Virus record (IMG/VR): IMGVR_UViG_3300046477_000628
Span: 27,501-91,500 of that record
DNA length: 64,000 nucleotides
Reading direction: 5' to 3' (one strand)
From: a virus
Of the stretch, positions 8,801 to 17,578 are shown piece after piece (the stretch's first letter is position 1; the number at the start of each line of letters is the position of its first letter). The notes under the pieces were generated by a model. The model was not told the origin of the DNA. It searched no databases and was given only the letters and a program-made list of their open reading frames with translations. Position numbers and translations under genes: made by a program.

Positions 8801-9644
8801 TCATGGTGGAGATTGCATCTGCCTGCCGGGCTCGAAGTCAGAGGACTCGCTTTTCGAGGCACCCGGAACTGTGACAGGAAGTCCTACGTCGTCGTCGTTT
8901 GTCGGCTCGTCTGATCTGGATAACGTAAAAACGTACGCTACGGCCTACATGCAGTTCACATCGGGCGTGCTGGCTTCGTCAGGCCCCAACCAGATCACGA
9001 CCTACACGCCGTCCACCAGAACGTTCGGATTCAGCACACCCTGGTCTCAGGCACCCACAGCCGGAGATGCGTTTGTAATTTCAGGAATGGATGCGGCTGG
9101 AATCCTCTACTCCTACCACGTGCATAGTACGCCAACGGCTCTCTGGACCGGTCTGGCGCTGTATCAAGATCGTCGTCTCCAGGTGTCCACAGCGGCCTAT
9201 TACTACTGCGTGGCTACGCCGTCGAGTTATCTGGTGCCGTTCAACGCCACGGCTTCTACACCGGTCCAACCCGTAACAGCGCGTGCGACCGCCTTTAACG
9301 TGGGCGCCCTCACGGAAACGACTGGAGGCACACCCCTGATTGCGGGCGATAACATTGGACCCAAGGTATGGGCGACGGGCATTGATCCCTACGATGGTGT
9401 CAGCACCTACAAGGTGATGATCCGTCATTATGCCAACGCCACAATTCTCTTCCGCCCTTACGCCGCAGCGCAAGCACTCGCCATGGGTGCCCCGATGGGC
9501 AACACGAGTGCCGTCAGCTTGAGCTTGACGGCTGAGCATTCTGCCGGATTCAAGCAAGTTCTTTTCGACGGGTCGCTTGACTCGACGGTTATTACTTCGA
9601 TCTCGCTACGCAACGGCGAGGGCGCGATTCTTGTACCACAGTGA
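5802..9644 (+). CDS. Large modular adhesin with FN3, Ig-like, LamG-like and glycosidase-like domains
   Basis: 1280 residues from GTG 5802; an ATG at 5838 is an alternative and neither has a strong SD. Order seen: fibronectin III (about 36-123, ATTYYYRVSAFNGAG), an Ig-like module ending in NSGGLTDP (about 127-215), a LamG/jelly-roll-like region (about 220-430), another Ig-like unit (about 435-535, DGTHTLAARAYDANG), then a long alpha/beta region. Near 822 there is an EF-hand/dockerin-like loop (DANGDGYLND) and near 893 GLFIDN, a strand-end pattern seen in TIM-barrel glycosidases. Likely a tail or surface fibre that binds, and may hydrolyse, host polysaccharide. Confidence 0.6.
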   Translation: MTSAIEPKQRDDMPLRLYVNKRWIRFLLSSGTIPTAPSGLSASTASTSEIDLSWIDNSSNETGFQIQRSPDGSTWSNLTTVGVNATSFSDTGLASATTYYYRVSAFNGAGSSAFSSTASATTSGGVVTLYTLIGPSTGPIGSASSNFTATLGAGTLASPVTVTPNDSSGGGTFSPTTVTLTNASRSATFTYTAPSGGSYTIGTTNSGGLTDPATLPYAASAAYMENFDSDTIGQLPSGWVGNTSTGSGGGWLVQTTRAYDGTNGISFTDHTSAWAGLTTLSTVNQMATVNCHATGAYAGVFVRGTGINTTTPTFYAAEIASGSPVIRISKVVAGVRTQLAIFGCDQSQAFVGTDTTWLRVEFEAVGTHLKAYFFWYSNGNRWITQSNMLPLRTAVLDIYDSSITTGTACGICSFSATQTAYLDTFTAIDITGTDVRPTISLTAPSAGTVSGTIAATVSATGGSGSAITQVMYALDPVVANGFTINFGNIRFQSPWSCNIDTLRWLDGTHTLAARAYDANGNWQDSAPVSLTVSNGASASVTVPSLPARHSWVKLGVTSESSPDSSMQAAVLNDVSWAECTTTVGKVTPSVVNGWCDAASVSRIGTIIYTNVNNLYSFFLWDWNRYADANSVSRELGFLHVCTPFAQTYTYASTVHRASSFWGCYLKTGAGPYTELLHDPDSPAVGKYRLTSTQTFAASVNDYLAIGYTERFRQIILTMVTPASGGWTYVIEYPNAVDGSSVPTSWGTITPTTDGTSGLTTSGTISFEPPSDWAGSSPDGRTDYLQWIRIRTTHTGTTPSTSAVYAEDYLGTKASSNAIVPVFDNQADANGDGYLNDTEYANRRSGMDARFNYWSRLNTAYGDGEPVTNMSESAYRDWVASYMGAIATSNGATGLFIDNATYNYGPGTMQGWRGRFSTVEPWDWMLADHGSACMRVWQVCAVSGGSLSFCVANVMGGGTLNDIGVATRCPALWREQLLRPLFDNATAMGTNRTVLLTDTSYHGGDCICLPGSKSEDSLFEAPGTVTGSPTSSSFVGSSDLDNVKTYATAYMQFTSGVLASSGPNQITTYTPSTRTFGFSTPWSQAPTAGDAFVISGMDAAGILYSYHVHSTPTALWTGLALYQDRRLQVSTAAYYYCVATPSSYLVPFNATASTPVQPVTARATAFNVGALTETTGGTPLIAGDNIGPKVWATGIDPYDGVSTYKVMIRHYANATILFRPYAAAQALAMGAPMGNTSAVSLSLTAEHSAGFKQVLFDGSLDSTVITSISLRNGEGAILVPQ

Positions 9645-9654
9645 GGATTGATTC

Positions 9655-12207
9655 TTGGCTACCTATCTCAATGAAGATTTTGAATCCACATCACTGGGTA
9701 GTTTGCCAACTGGCTGGACTTCGGCCAATGGTACGTGCGCGGTGTCCAACGACACGTCGTTCTCGGGGTCAAATTCGCTCAAGTTGACCGGCAGCAACGT
9801 CTATGTCTGGGGCTGGAACTCGTCCCTGATCGATTCAAACAACGGCCTGGTCTGGGCCGAATGCAAGGCCCATTTCACTACGTCGCGCACCACCTTCTCG
9901 GATGCGGCTGTCTATATAAATGCCCAGAGTGACCCATCGGGTGCGACGCAGCCAAAGAGTTACGAACTCATCGTAGGGTTCTATACGAGTGACGCAGGAA
10001 TCGTGCTGAAAAGGAATAATCCTGACGGGACCACCTCGACGCTGAATACGTTCAAGCCGGCCTCCTACGGGGCGCTCTGGGATACCTCCAACTGGTATCG
10101 CATCATCCTGTATGCACGCGACCTCTACAACGAAGGCGCGCTACTAGGATTCCGAGAACTCACGGTAGCCATCCAGAGGACATCCGACAGCAATTGGCTT
10201 TCGAGCGCCGGCACATGGGTTAACGCGGGAGTCCTCACGCCTTGCTTCTCCTATCGTGACGCACCTGGCACGGCATCATGGTGGGTGGGAGGCGGTTACT
10301 ATGCCGTGTTCGGCGGCTTCGTCTCCACGGGCCAGCCGGTCTATCTAGATGATTGCTTATTCCAGGACACGCCGTCTGTCCCGTCTCTTGGCTCGCTACC
10401 CACGTGGACGCCGGGCAACTCGGCCGAACTCATGGGGACATACACGGGGGTCGATACTGGCACCGCCATTGCCAACATCAGCGACGGAAACTATGACACG
10501 GCCTATGTTTCTACAGCCGCTTACGATGCGTGGGCTCAGCTTGACTTGGGCGCGAGCAGCACGGCTACTCTGACTCGCGTTCTCATCAGTCCGGAAACGG
10601 ATGGCTGGTTCGAGTACACCCTGGCTGCCATTCAGATCGAGGGGGCGAACTCGTCGTCGGGACCGTGGACGTTGCTCGGAACAAGTTACGTCGAGGCCAT
10701 CATGCGTTACAACATGATGCCCATCCCGATCACGGCGGGCTCGGCGTATCGGTATTTTCGCGCCCGCAACATCAGCAACCATTGCCGGATCTCAGAACTT
10801 CGTTTCGAGGGCCAACTTGCCGGCTCCACGACCTGGAAGCCGGTTCGGCCCGCTATCGCGCCGGCCGCAGGCAAGTTCGCCAACGGCTCAACGGTCACGA
10901 TCACGACTCCAACGAGCGGCGCTAGCATCTACTATACGACCGACGGCAGCACTCCCACGACAAGTTCGACGCTCTACAGCGGAGCTATCACCCTACCGAG
11001 CAACGCCGTAACAACGGTGAAGGCAATCAGCTATCACGCCAGCGGAACGACGACTACCAGCGACGTGACGACCGGGGTTTTTACGTGCCCGGTTCAGTCT
11101 ATCCCTGATACTGGAGTGCACGGATACGGCACCTCGAACAACTGGGCGGAAGACCTCTACGATGACCGTGGAATTCTGATCGAGGCCCATTACCCGTACC
11201 TCTACTACGAAGCAGGCACGTACTATATGTACGGGCTGGACTACAACACCGCGAACATCTCGTCCAAGCACGGGATGTACGGCCAGTGGCTCTACTCCAG
11301 CACAGACCTGTTTAACTGGCATTGCCAGGGCCGGGTAACGATTAACTCGCCGATGCATGGCGGTTGGCGCACTGCCAGCAACGCCTGGATTGGCAGGTTT
11401 TACAGGCCGGCAATCTTCAAAAATTCCAGCCCTGTCGATCCCAACAGGACATATGTCGCCTGGTTCGAGTCGGATTTCCAGTCCAACTTCCACTTCCTGG
11501 CATGCGCTACATCGCCGTCGCTACTTGGTCCATGGACGTGGCTCTATCCATCCGTCGTCCCCTCTACTGGCGACCTCACCGAAGACATGACGGGTTTCAC
11601 GGATGTCGATGGTTCCAAATGGGTCGTCTACAACCACAACAAGACCAACATCAAGGCATGCAAGCTGGACTCGACCACGGACTGCACGACGTTCACCGGT
11701 ACGTCGATTACCCTGAACAGCTCTGCAAACAGGGAAGCCCCCGTGCTGTTCAACTACAGCGGATCGTACTTCCTCATTACGAGTGCCTTGGAAGCGTACG
11801 GGGGCACTACCGCGGATCTCAAGTACAGCGCGGCCACCGATGTAAGCCTTTCGGCAGCCGCTTCGGCGCTGAACAGTTTCACCCCGGTACGGATCTACTC
11901 GTCGGTCCCGACTGCGGGGACATCGGCCGCCACCGCGCAGACGTGCGCAATCGTTCCCGTGGCGGGACACAAGGGCTTTGTGCTCTTGTGCGAACAGCTC
12001 GACCCGGCGGAATCTCCGCTCTCGTTTTACCATTTCCGCCATGTCTTCTACCCGGTCCCGTGGACGGCGATTACAACGGGCGGATCACCGGCGCTAGCGA
12101 TCCCGATCGTGACGAGTTGGGATATGTCCAGTCTGCCCGCGAGCGGTGGCGTGTGGCCATTCTTTTCCGACTGTTCGTCGTCGAGCCTTAACGACATGGG
12201 GTTATAA
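9655..12207 (+). CDS. Virion glycoside hydrolase: LamG-like, F5/8C, chitobiase-C-like and GH43-like domains
   Basis: 850 residues; TTG 9655 follows GAGGAT at SD distance. About 1-235 is a jelly-roll with DGTTSTLNTFKPASYG; about 245-385 resembles a discoidin/F5-8C domain (DAWAQLDLGASSTATLTR, YRYFRARNIS); about 395-480 resembles a chitobiase C-terminal Ig domain (GASIYYTTDGSTPTTSST); about 490-830 looks like a five-bladed propeller of the GH43/exo-beta-1,3-galactanase type (IEAHYPYLYYEAGTYYMYG, SSTDLFNWHCQG). Expected role is cleaving host or sheath polysaccharide at the virion surface. The catalytic Asp/Glu triad was not verified. Confidence 0.65.
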   Translation: MATYLNEDFESTSLGSLPTGWTSANGTCAVSNDTSFSGSNSLKLTGSNVYVWGWNSSLIDSNNGLVWAECKAHFTTSRTTFSDAAVYINAQSDPSGATQPKSYELIVGFYTSDAGIVLKRNNPDGTTSTLNTFKPASYGALWDTSNWYRIILYARDLYNEGALLGFRELTVAIQRTSDSNWLSSAGTWVNAGVLTPCFSYRDAPGTASWWVGGGYYAVFGGFVSTGQPVYLDDCLFQDTPSVPSLGSLPTWTPGNSAELMGTYTGVDTGTAIANISDGNYDTAYVSTAAYDAWAQLDLGASSTATLTRVLISPETDGWFEYTLAAIQIEGANSSSGPWTLLGTSYVEAIMRYNMMPIPITAGSAYRYFRARNISNHCRISELRFEGQLAGSTTWKPVRPAIAPAAGKFANGSTVTITTPTSGASIYYTTDGSTPTTSSTLYSGAITLPSNAVTTVKAISYHASGTTTTSDVTTGVFTCPVQSIPDTGVHGYGTSNNWAEDLYDDRGILIEAHYPYLYYEAGTYYMYGLDYNTANISSKHGMYGQWLYSSTDLFNWHCQGRVTINSPMHGGWRTASNAWIGRFYRPAIFKNSSPVDPNRTYVAWFESDFQSNFHFLACATSPSLLGPWTWLYPSVVPSTGDLTEDMTGFTDVDGSKWVVYNHNKTNIKACKLDSTTDCTTFTGTSITLNSSANREAPVLFNYSGSYFLITSALEAYGGTTADLKYSAATDVSLSAAASALNSFTPVRIYSSVPTAGTSAATAQTCAIVPVAGHKGFVLLCEQLDPAESPLSFYHFRHVFYPVPWTAITTGGSPALAIPIVTSWDMSSLPASGGVWPFFSDCSSSSLNDMGL

Positions 12208-12209
12208 TT

Positions 12210-14429
12210 ATGCTTTTCGACATCCAGAATGGACAGACGTCCGTCGTGCTCCGTGTCAAACTCCGCAACTCGTCGGTGTCCACTGGGGCAGGCCTCACGG
12301 GGCTCACGAGTTCCAGTTCGGGATTGATCATCTCGACCATCGCCGACAATGAAGCCTCGGCCACGGCATACACGGTGGCAGCCTCCCACGTCCAGACGAT
12401 TACCACGCTCGGCACATACGCGGCACCGTCGGCGTCAAACTGCCGATTCAAGGAAGTGGACGCCACGAATCACCCTGGTCTGTACGAGTTTCAGTTCGCC
12501 GATGCTCGTTTCGCGGTATCTTCGGCAAAGAGTCTGAACGTCACGGTCTCTGGCGCCTTGAATCTCGCCGAGTGTGACTTCGTGATTCCCCTTCGGGCCG
12601 TCAACCCATACGACGTTGTCCGCGGCGGAATGACGGCTTTCCCGAACGTGGTGTCTGGATCTGCCGGTGCGGTCCTGGTTGACGGAACCGGTACGGCGGC
12701 GATCTCGAATTCTGCGGGCAAGGTATTGCTCCAGGCGACCCAGACTGGAGTCACTATCCCCACGGTCACTACCGTAACCAACCAACTCACCGCCGCACAG
12801 GTCGCGACCGGCGTATGGCAGGACACGACATCAGGCGACTTCACGGTTTCGAGTTCCATCGGCAAATCTCTGTACACGTCCGGCAACGCTCCCGGCGCGG
12901 CCAGCGGGCTGTTCATCGCGGGGACCAATGCAGCGACCTCGATCACCACGGGTTTGACCGCCCACATCATCGGGACCGTTGACACCGTCACCACGGTGAC
13001 CAATCAACTCACCGGGGCGGCGATCGCCACTGCGGTGTGGCAGGATGCTACGTCCGGTGACTTCACCGTGGCAAGTTCGATCGGCAAGAGCTTGTACATC
13101 GCCAACGTGGCACCCGGAGCGGCCGGTGGCCACTTCATCGCGGGCAGCAACGCGGCCACCACGGTGAATATCACGGGCAACCTGACTGGTAATGTGACTG
13201 GATCGGTTGGCTCGGTGACTGCTACGGTCGGGGCCAACGTCACCCAGTGGACAGGAAACGCCGTCGCCTCGACCCATGTCAACGGCGTGCCCATCGTGGA
13301 TGTCGGGTACTTTCTCGGTATTGCCGCCGCAGTATCGAACGGCACGGCTCAGGCCGGGGCAAGCGGTTCGATCACCCTGGCTGCCGGCGAGCCCAGCACT
13401 GCCAATTTTTACGTCGGCCGTCAGATCACGATCGTCGCTGGTACGGCGACTGGACAGGCACGGTTCATCACCGCCTACAACGGGTCCACCAAGGTTGCCA
13501 CAGTGCACCGGGCGTGGGACGTGACACCGGACTCTACCTCGCAGTATACGATCGATGCGCTCGTCGAGACCGACGCCTATCAGTTTGCGGGACAGAACGT
13601 AGTCCTCGACGGCAACAATCTGCCGAACGTCAACGCCAAAGACTGGAACGGAACCGCGATCACGACTGTCGTCCCGAATACCAACGCCTGCAATACCACG
13701 CAGATTGGTGGCCAGGCCGCGACTGCGGCGAGCGGAGTCGCGTTCCCAGGTACTGTGATGGCCGCCGGCAACGTGACCATCGGAGCCTATGCGGGTGGCC
13801 AAGATCCCGCGACCCTGGTCCTCGACGCCCCGATCGCTTCGCACCTCAGTTCCGGATCGACCGGTGCCAAGATCAACGCCGCCGGCTCGTCCGCCGACCC
13901 CCTGGCCAATCCGACCAGCACTTATGCGACGCCGGCAACCGTGGGTTACGTTATCGGTCACAGCCTCGGCAACACTGGGGCCAGTCTCGCCGGCAACGTC
14001 ACCGTGGGTGCCTACGCGGGGGGCGAAGATCCAGCGACGCTGCTGCTCGCGAGCCCGGCCAACAAACTGGCCACCGACTCGACGGGCCGCGTGATCCTTC
14101 AGCCGACGCAGACGGGAGTCACGATCCCCACCGTTACGACAGTGACTAACGAGATCACGGCAAGCGCAATCGCCTCCGTGATCCTGTCGAACCCGTCGCA
14201 TCCCCTGGTCACCGACAACTCGGGAAATGCCCAGATCAGCCTGACTCAGGCGATCCCGACAACCAATACGCCTCAGACCACCGGGGACTCCTTGAATGCA
14301 GCCAGGGCACAAGGCTTCGGCAAGTGGCAGTTGGTCGGCACCACGCTCACGCTCTTTGGTCCGGATGGCTCTACTGCTGTCCGCACGTTTACCCTGGATT
14401 CAGCCACTGCTCCGACTCAGAGGGCATAA
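12210..14429 (+). CDS. Repetitive tail fibre-like protein
   Basis: 739 residues. The first 130 form a beta domain (GLYEFQFADARFAVSSAKSL) similar in style to the small protein at 30981. The body is Thr/Val/Ala/Gly-rich with internal repeats: VWQDTTSGDFTVSSSIGKSL near residue 209 recurs as VWQDATSGDFTVASSIGKSL, TVTTVTNQLT/NEIT occurs three times, and GNVTxGAYAGGxDPATLxL twice. The C-terminus has FGKWQLVGTTLTLFGPDG. This composition suits a trimeric fibre shaft. The gene ends in a strong palindrome. Confidence 0.65.
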   Translation: MLFDIQNGQTSVVLRVKLRNSSVSTGAGLTGLTSSSSGLIISTIADNEASATAYTVAASHVQTITTLGTYAAPSASNCRFKEVDATNHPGLYEFQFADARFAVSSAKSLNVTVSGALNLAECDFVIPLRAVNPYDVVRGGMTAFPNVVSGSAGAVLVDGTGTAAISNSAGKVLLQATQTGVTIPTVTTVTNQLTAAQVATGVWQDTTSGDFTVSSSIGKSLYTSGNAPGAASGLFIAGTNAATSITTGLTAHIIGTVDTVTTVTNQLTGAAIATAVWQDATSGDFTVASSIGKSLYIANVAPGAAGGHFIAGSNAATTVNITGNLTGNVTGSVGSVTATVGANVTQWTGNAVASTHVNGVPIVDVGYFLGIAAAVSNGTAQAGASGSITLAAGEPSTANFYVGRQITIVAGTATGQARFITAYNGSTKVATVHRAWDVTPDSTSQYTIDALVETDAYQFAGQNVVLDGNNLPNVNAKDWNGTAITTVVPNTNACNTTQIGGQAATAASGVAFPGTVMAAGNVTIGAYAGGQDPATLVLDAPIASHLSSGSTGAKINAAGSSADPLANPTSTYATPATVGYVIGHSLGNTGASLAGNVTVGAYAGGEDPATLLLASPANKLATDSTGRVILQPTQTGVTIPTVTTVTNEITASAIASVILSNPSHPLVTDNSGNAQISLTQAIPTTNTPQTTGDSLNAARAQGFGKWQLVGTTLTLFGPDGSTAVRTFTLDSATAPTQRA

Positions 14430-14450
14430 AGTTTCCGGCGGAAACTTTAT
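14426..14450. terminator. 25-bp perfect palindrome at the end of the fibre gene
   Basis: Arms ATAAAGTTTCC flank a G-centred GGC; the first bases include the stop codon of the fibre gene. It contains the recurrent GTTTCCGNCGGAAAC core. As RNA it is an 11-bp hairpin without a following U tract, so it could be a transcript-end stabiliser or factor-binding site. Confidence 0.55.
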
Positions 14451-14517
14451 CGCCTCGCCTGCATGGCGGGCGTCACTAACACTATCGCGCGGCCCAGTCA
14501 GACCTGACAGGTAAACC

Positions 14518-15870
14518 ATGGCTCTTAACGCAGCGATCCAATTTGAAGTACGCCAGGGCGGAAGCGATACTAATTCGGGCGGCTTTAAGGCCGGCGCATC
14601 CGGTACTGATTGGTCATTGCAGAATACCGCTCAGTACGCGGTTTCCGATGGCGTCACTGCCGGCACGACCACCATTACGTCGGCAACGGCGGCATTTGGA
14701 ACGGATGTCGTAGGCAACCTTGTCTATGTTTCGGGTGGCACTGGTTCCGTCGCCGCGAACTGGTACGAGATCACGGTACGCAACAGCGCCACCAGCATCA
14801 CCGTTGATCGCTCCACGGGCCTCACGACGGGGACCGGGGTCACGCTCAATATCGGTGGCGCGTTCGCGACTCCGGGAGTGTTCACCACCGTTTCCGGCGG
14901 CATCGGTGGCCAGCTCGTCAGTGGGCAGACAATATGGATCAAATACAATGCAACCGATTATGTGTGCTCGACATCGACAGCCGGCCCAGCGGGTCCGATG
15001 TTGGTCAGCGCACTAAACATTAGAATACGAGGATACGATGCATCTCGTGGTGATGCCACTGGCAACCTTCCTTCCTACAAATGGACAGCATCGGCTCCGG
15101 GTGGAATAACGTACCTGATCTCACAATCCGGCACCGCGCAGGTGTGCTTTGAGAACTTGAAAGCCAATGGCAATTCGGTCAACAACGTTGGCGGTTTTCA
15201 GACATCCACTCGCGGAGGAACAGTAGGCTGTATCGCAACTGGATGCAGTGGAACCGTAGGAGTGGGATTCAATGTCAATGGATCGCCAGGGCATGCTGTC
15301 CAGTGTCTTGCGGATACATGCTTGTCCGGGTTTACTGGTTCCAATTCCGCTGTAGTTCATGGCTGCCGAGCAACTGGGTGCACAACCGGGTTTAGTGGAA
15401 CTATCTCGTGTATCCATTGCGTCGCAACAGGTGGAACTACAGGGTATTCGACTATCAATATGCTCAATTGTATTTCAGACAGTTGTAGCACCAATGCTTT
15501 CATATTGTCGAACGGAACGACGATCAATTGTATCGCCTCAAACTGCACGGGCGGGACCGGTTTTGCGCTGGGTGCATCAATTGCAACCATGTATAACTGT
15601 GCAGCTTACAATAACAACGCAAATGCCAGCGGAACCCCTGTTTCCAACTTGGGTCCGTTCGCCAGCGGCAGCACCTTGACCTCGTTGGGTGCTGATCCCT
15701 ACGTCAATCAAGCTGGCGGCGATTTTCGGCCCAACGCCAACAGCCCTGGTGGCGCCCAACTTCGTGCAGCCGGCATCGGCGTCTACGGCCAGACAGACAG
15801 CGAGGATATCGGCGCCGTGCAGCACACAGACCCGTCCGGCGGAAACCTTATAGTCTGCGTGGAGTGTTGA
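14518..15870 (+). CDS. Right-handed beta-helix tailspike-like protein
   Basis: 450 residues. After an N-terminal beta region, about residues 200-350 consist of short repeating rungs with many Cys and Asn (CIATGCSGTVGVGFNV, CRATGCTTGFSG, CISDSCSTNAF, CIASNCTGGTGF), the pattern of a pectate-lyase-type beta helix with stacked cysteines. The end (GADPYVNQAGGDFRPNANSP, then DIGAVQ) matches the usual C-terminal part of right-handed beta-helix proteins. Probably a receptor-binding or polysaccharide-degrading spike. Confidence 0.7.
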   Translation: MALNAAIQFEVRQGGSDTNSGGFKAGASGTDWSLQNTAQYAVSDGVTAGTTTITSATAAFGTDVVGNLVYVSGGTGSVAANWYEITVRNSATSITVDRSTGLTTGTGVTLNIGGAFATPGVFTTVSGGIGGQLVSGQTIWIKYNATDYVCSTSTAGPAGPMLVSALNIRIRGYDASRGDATGNLPSYKWTASAPGGITYLISQSGTAQVCFENLKANGNSVNNVGGFQTSTRGGTVGCIATGCSGTVGVGFNVNGSPGHAVQCLADTCLSGFTGSNSAVVHGCRATGCTTGFSGTISCIHCVATGGTTGYSTINMLNCISDSCSTNAFILSNGTTINCIASNCTGGTGFALGASIATMYNCAAYNNNANASGTPVSNLGPFASGSTLTSLGADPYVNQAGGDFRPNANSPGGAQLRAAGIGVYGQTDSEDIGAVQHTDPSGGNLIVCVEC

Positions 15871-15873
15871 GGC

Positions 15874-17487
15874 ATGCCTGACAATACAACGATCAACGCG
15901 ATGTCCGGAGGCGACTCGATCCGCGACATCCTAAAGAATGGGAACAAGACACAGGTCGTCACCATTGACCTGTCGGGCTCGGGCGATGAATCGCTTATCG
16001 CCGGGGCTATGCCCGTCACCGGCACATTCTGGCAGACGACGCAAGCTGTATCCGTCGCCTCATTGCCGCTCCCGTCCGGGGCTGCAACCTCCGCGAATCA
16101 GCCCGCGATCGGAACCGCGGGTACGGCTGCTTCGGACGTGATTACCGTGCAGGGTATCGCGTCAATGACCGCTCTCAAGGTAGATGGTTCGGCCGCAACG
16201 CAACCTGTCAGTGGGACCTTCTGGCAGGCCACTCAGCCCATCAGTGGTTCCGTGACAGCCAACGCAGGAACGAATCTTAACACAAGCGCGTTGGCCCTCG
16301 ACGCGAGCATCAGTGGCATCCTGGTAACCCAGGGATCGTCAACCTCGGGGGAAAAAGGCCCTCTCGTTCAGGCTGCTGTCACGACATCGTCGCCGAGTTA
16401 CACCACGGCCCAGACAAGCCCGCTGAGTCTGGACACCAATGGGAATCTTCGCGTGCTCGTGACGCCGTCGGGAACCCAGACGGTCGCGGGAACCGTCACG
16501 GCCAACGCTGGCACTGGCACCTTCGCCGTCTCCGCGGTATCGCTCCCATTGCCTTCGGGTGCATCGACGTCGGCCAAGCAGCCCGCGCTCGGCACGGCAG
16601 GGTCGGCATCGGGCGACGTCTTGACGGTTCAGGGCATTGCCTCGATGACCGCCCTGAATGTCGATGGCAGCGGAGTTACCCAGCCTGTCAGCGGTACATT
16701 CTGGCAAGCGACACAGCCTGTCAGCGGGACAGTTACAGCCAACGCAGGAACGAACCTCAACACTTCGGCCCTGGCCCTGGAGACCGGGGGAAACCTGGCC
16801 ACGCTAGCGGGCGCGGTCTCCAGTTCTAAAGTACAAGCCAATGTCGATCAGTTGGCCGGCACCACCACGGACACGAACTCGGGCAACAAGTCTGCGGGCA
16901 CACTCCGCGTGGTACTCGCGACCGATCAGCCGCAACTCACCAATTCCCTGCTCGTCAGCCAAGCCACGGCAGCGAATCTCAACGCGACCGTGGTAGGCAC
17001 TGGGACATTCGCCGTTCAGGCATCTCAGTCTGGCACGTGGAACGTGGGAACCGTCACCACCGTCAGCACGGTCACGGCTGTCACCGCGATCACCAACGCC
17101 CTGCCGGCGGGCACCAACCTACTCGGCCAAGTCTCGGCCAGCCACGAAACCGGTACACTCTACAGCGGCACTACGGCGTTGACGCCGAAGTTCGCAACCA
17201 TCGTCGCGAGCGCGTCAGGAGCGACTACCGTCGTGTCGGCCGTGGGCGGGAAGCGCATACGCGTACTTCGGTGGAGCCTCAGCTCCAACGGATCAGTGAA
17301 TATCAAGTGGCAATCCCATGTCACCCCTACCGACATAACCGGCCTCCACTATCTCACCCAGTACGCGGCGGCCGGCGGTGCCTACTGTCCGGTGGGCATC
17401 TTCCAGACCGTCAGCGGCGAGGCTCTCGACATTAATCTCTCGGCATCAGTCGCTGTCGGCGGCGAGCTAACGTATGTCGAAATTTAG
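15874..17487 (+). CDS. Repetitive tail fibre with QPVSGTFWQATQPVSG repeats
   Basis: 537 residues. A unit of about 80 residues (LPLPSGAATSANQPAIGTAG, QGIASMTALKVDGS, QPVSGTFWQATQPISG, VTANAGTNLNTSALAL) occurs twice, with a partial extra copy, separated by a variable spacer. Repeats with QPVSGTFWQ are familiar from many phage and prophage fibre proteins. The DNA copies (about 16050-16290 and 16545-16785) differ mainly at synonymous positions, so the duplication is not recent. The C-terminal 100 residues are a non-repetitive globular beta domain. Confidence 0.7.
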   Translation: MPDNTTINAMSGGDSIRDILKNGNKTQVVTIDLSGSGDESLIAGAMPVTGTFWQTTQAVSVASLPLPSGAATSANQPAIGTAGTAASDVITVQGIASMTALKVDGSAATQPVSGTFWQATQPISGSVTANAGTNLNTSALALDASISGILVTQGSSTSGEKGPLVQAAVTTSSPSYTTAQTSPLSLDTNGNLRVLVTPSGTQTVAGTVTANAGTGTFAVSAVSLPLPSGASTSAKQPALGTAGSASGDVLTVQGIASMTALNVDGSGVTQPVSGTFWQATQPVSGTVTANAGTNLNTSALALETGGNLATLAGAVSSSKVQANVDQLAGTTTDTNSGNKSAGTLRVVLATDQPQLTNSLLVSQATAANLNATVVGTGTFAVQASQSGTWNVGTVTTVSTVTAVTAITNALPAGTNLLGQVSASHETGTLYSGTTALTPKFATIVASASGATTVVSAVGGKRIRVLRWSLSSNGSVNIKWQSHVTPTDITGLHYLTQYAAAGGAYCPVGIFQTVSGEALDINLSASVAVGGELTYVEI

Positions 17488-17578
17488 CGTTATCGCGGCC
17501 GAGATCCGCGAACTCAACGGGGGCAACCGCCGCAAGTCTACGGCGAAGATCGTACCGCCTGACTACGTCGAGGTCTGA
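17474..17578 (+). CDS. 34-residue basic mini-protein
   Basis: ATG 17474 overlaps the end of the fibre gene by 14 nt, and the TGA at 17576-17578 overlaps the next ATG. The peptide begins MSKFSVIAAEIRELNGGN and ends VPPDYVEV; it has a basic middle (RRKSTAK). The tight stop-start coupling on both sides suggests it is really translated. Function is unknown. Confidence 0.45.
   Translation: MSKFSVIAAEIRELNGGNRRKSTAKIVPPDYVEV

Noticed and set aside
7416-8804. 462-codon open frame on the minus strand opposite the 5802 adhesin
   Set aside because: Long antisense frames are common opposite GC-rich genes. The product is Arg/His-rich with no domain, and the + frame has clear FN3/Ig motifs.
12831-14312. 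493-codon minus-strand frame opposite the 12210 fibre
   Set aside because: It mirrors the repeat structure of the + strand gene, is Arg/Gly-rich and lacks recognisable motifs or an SD.
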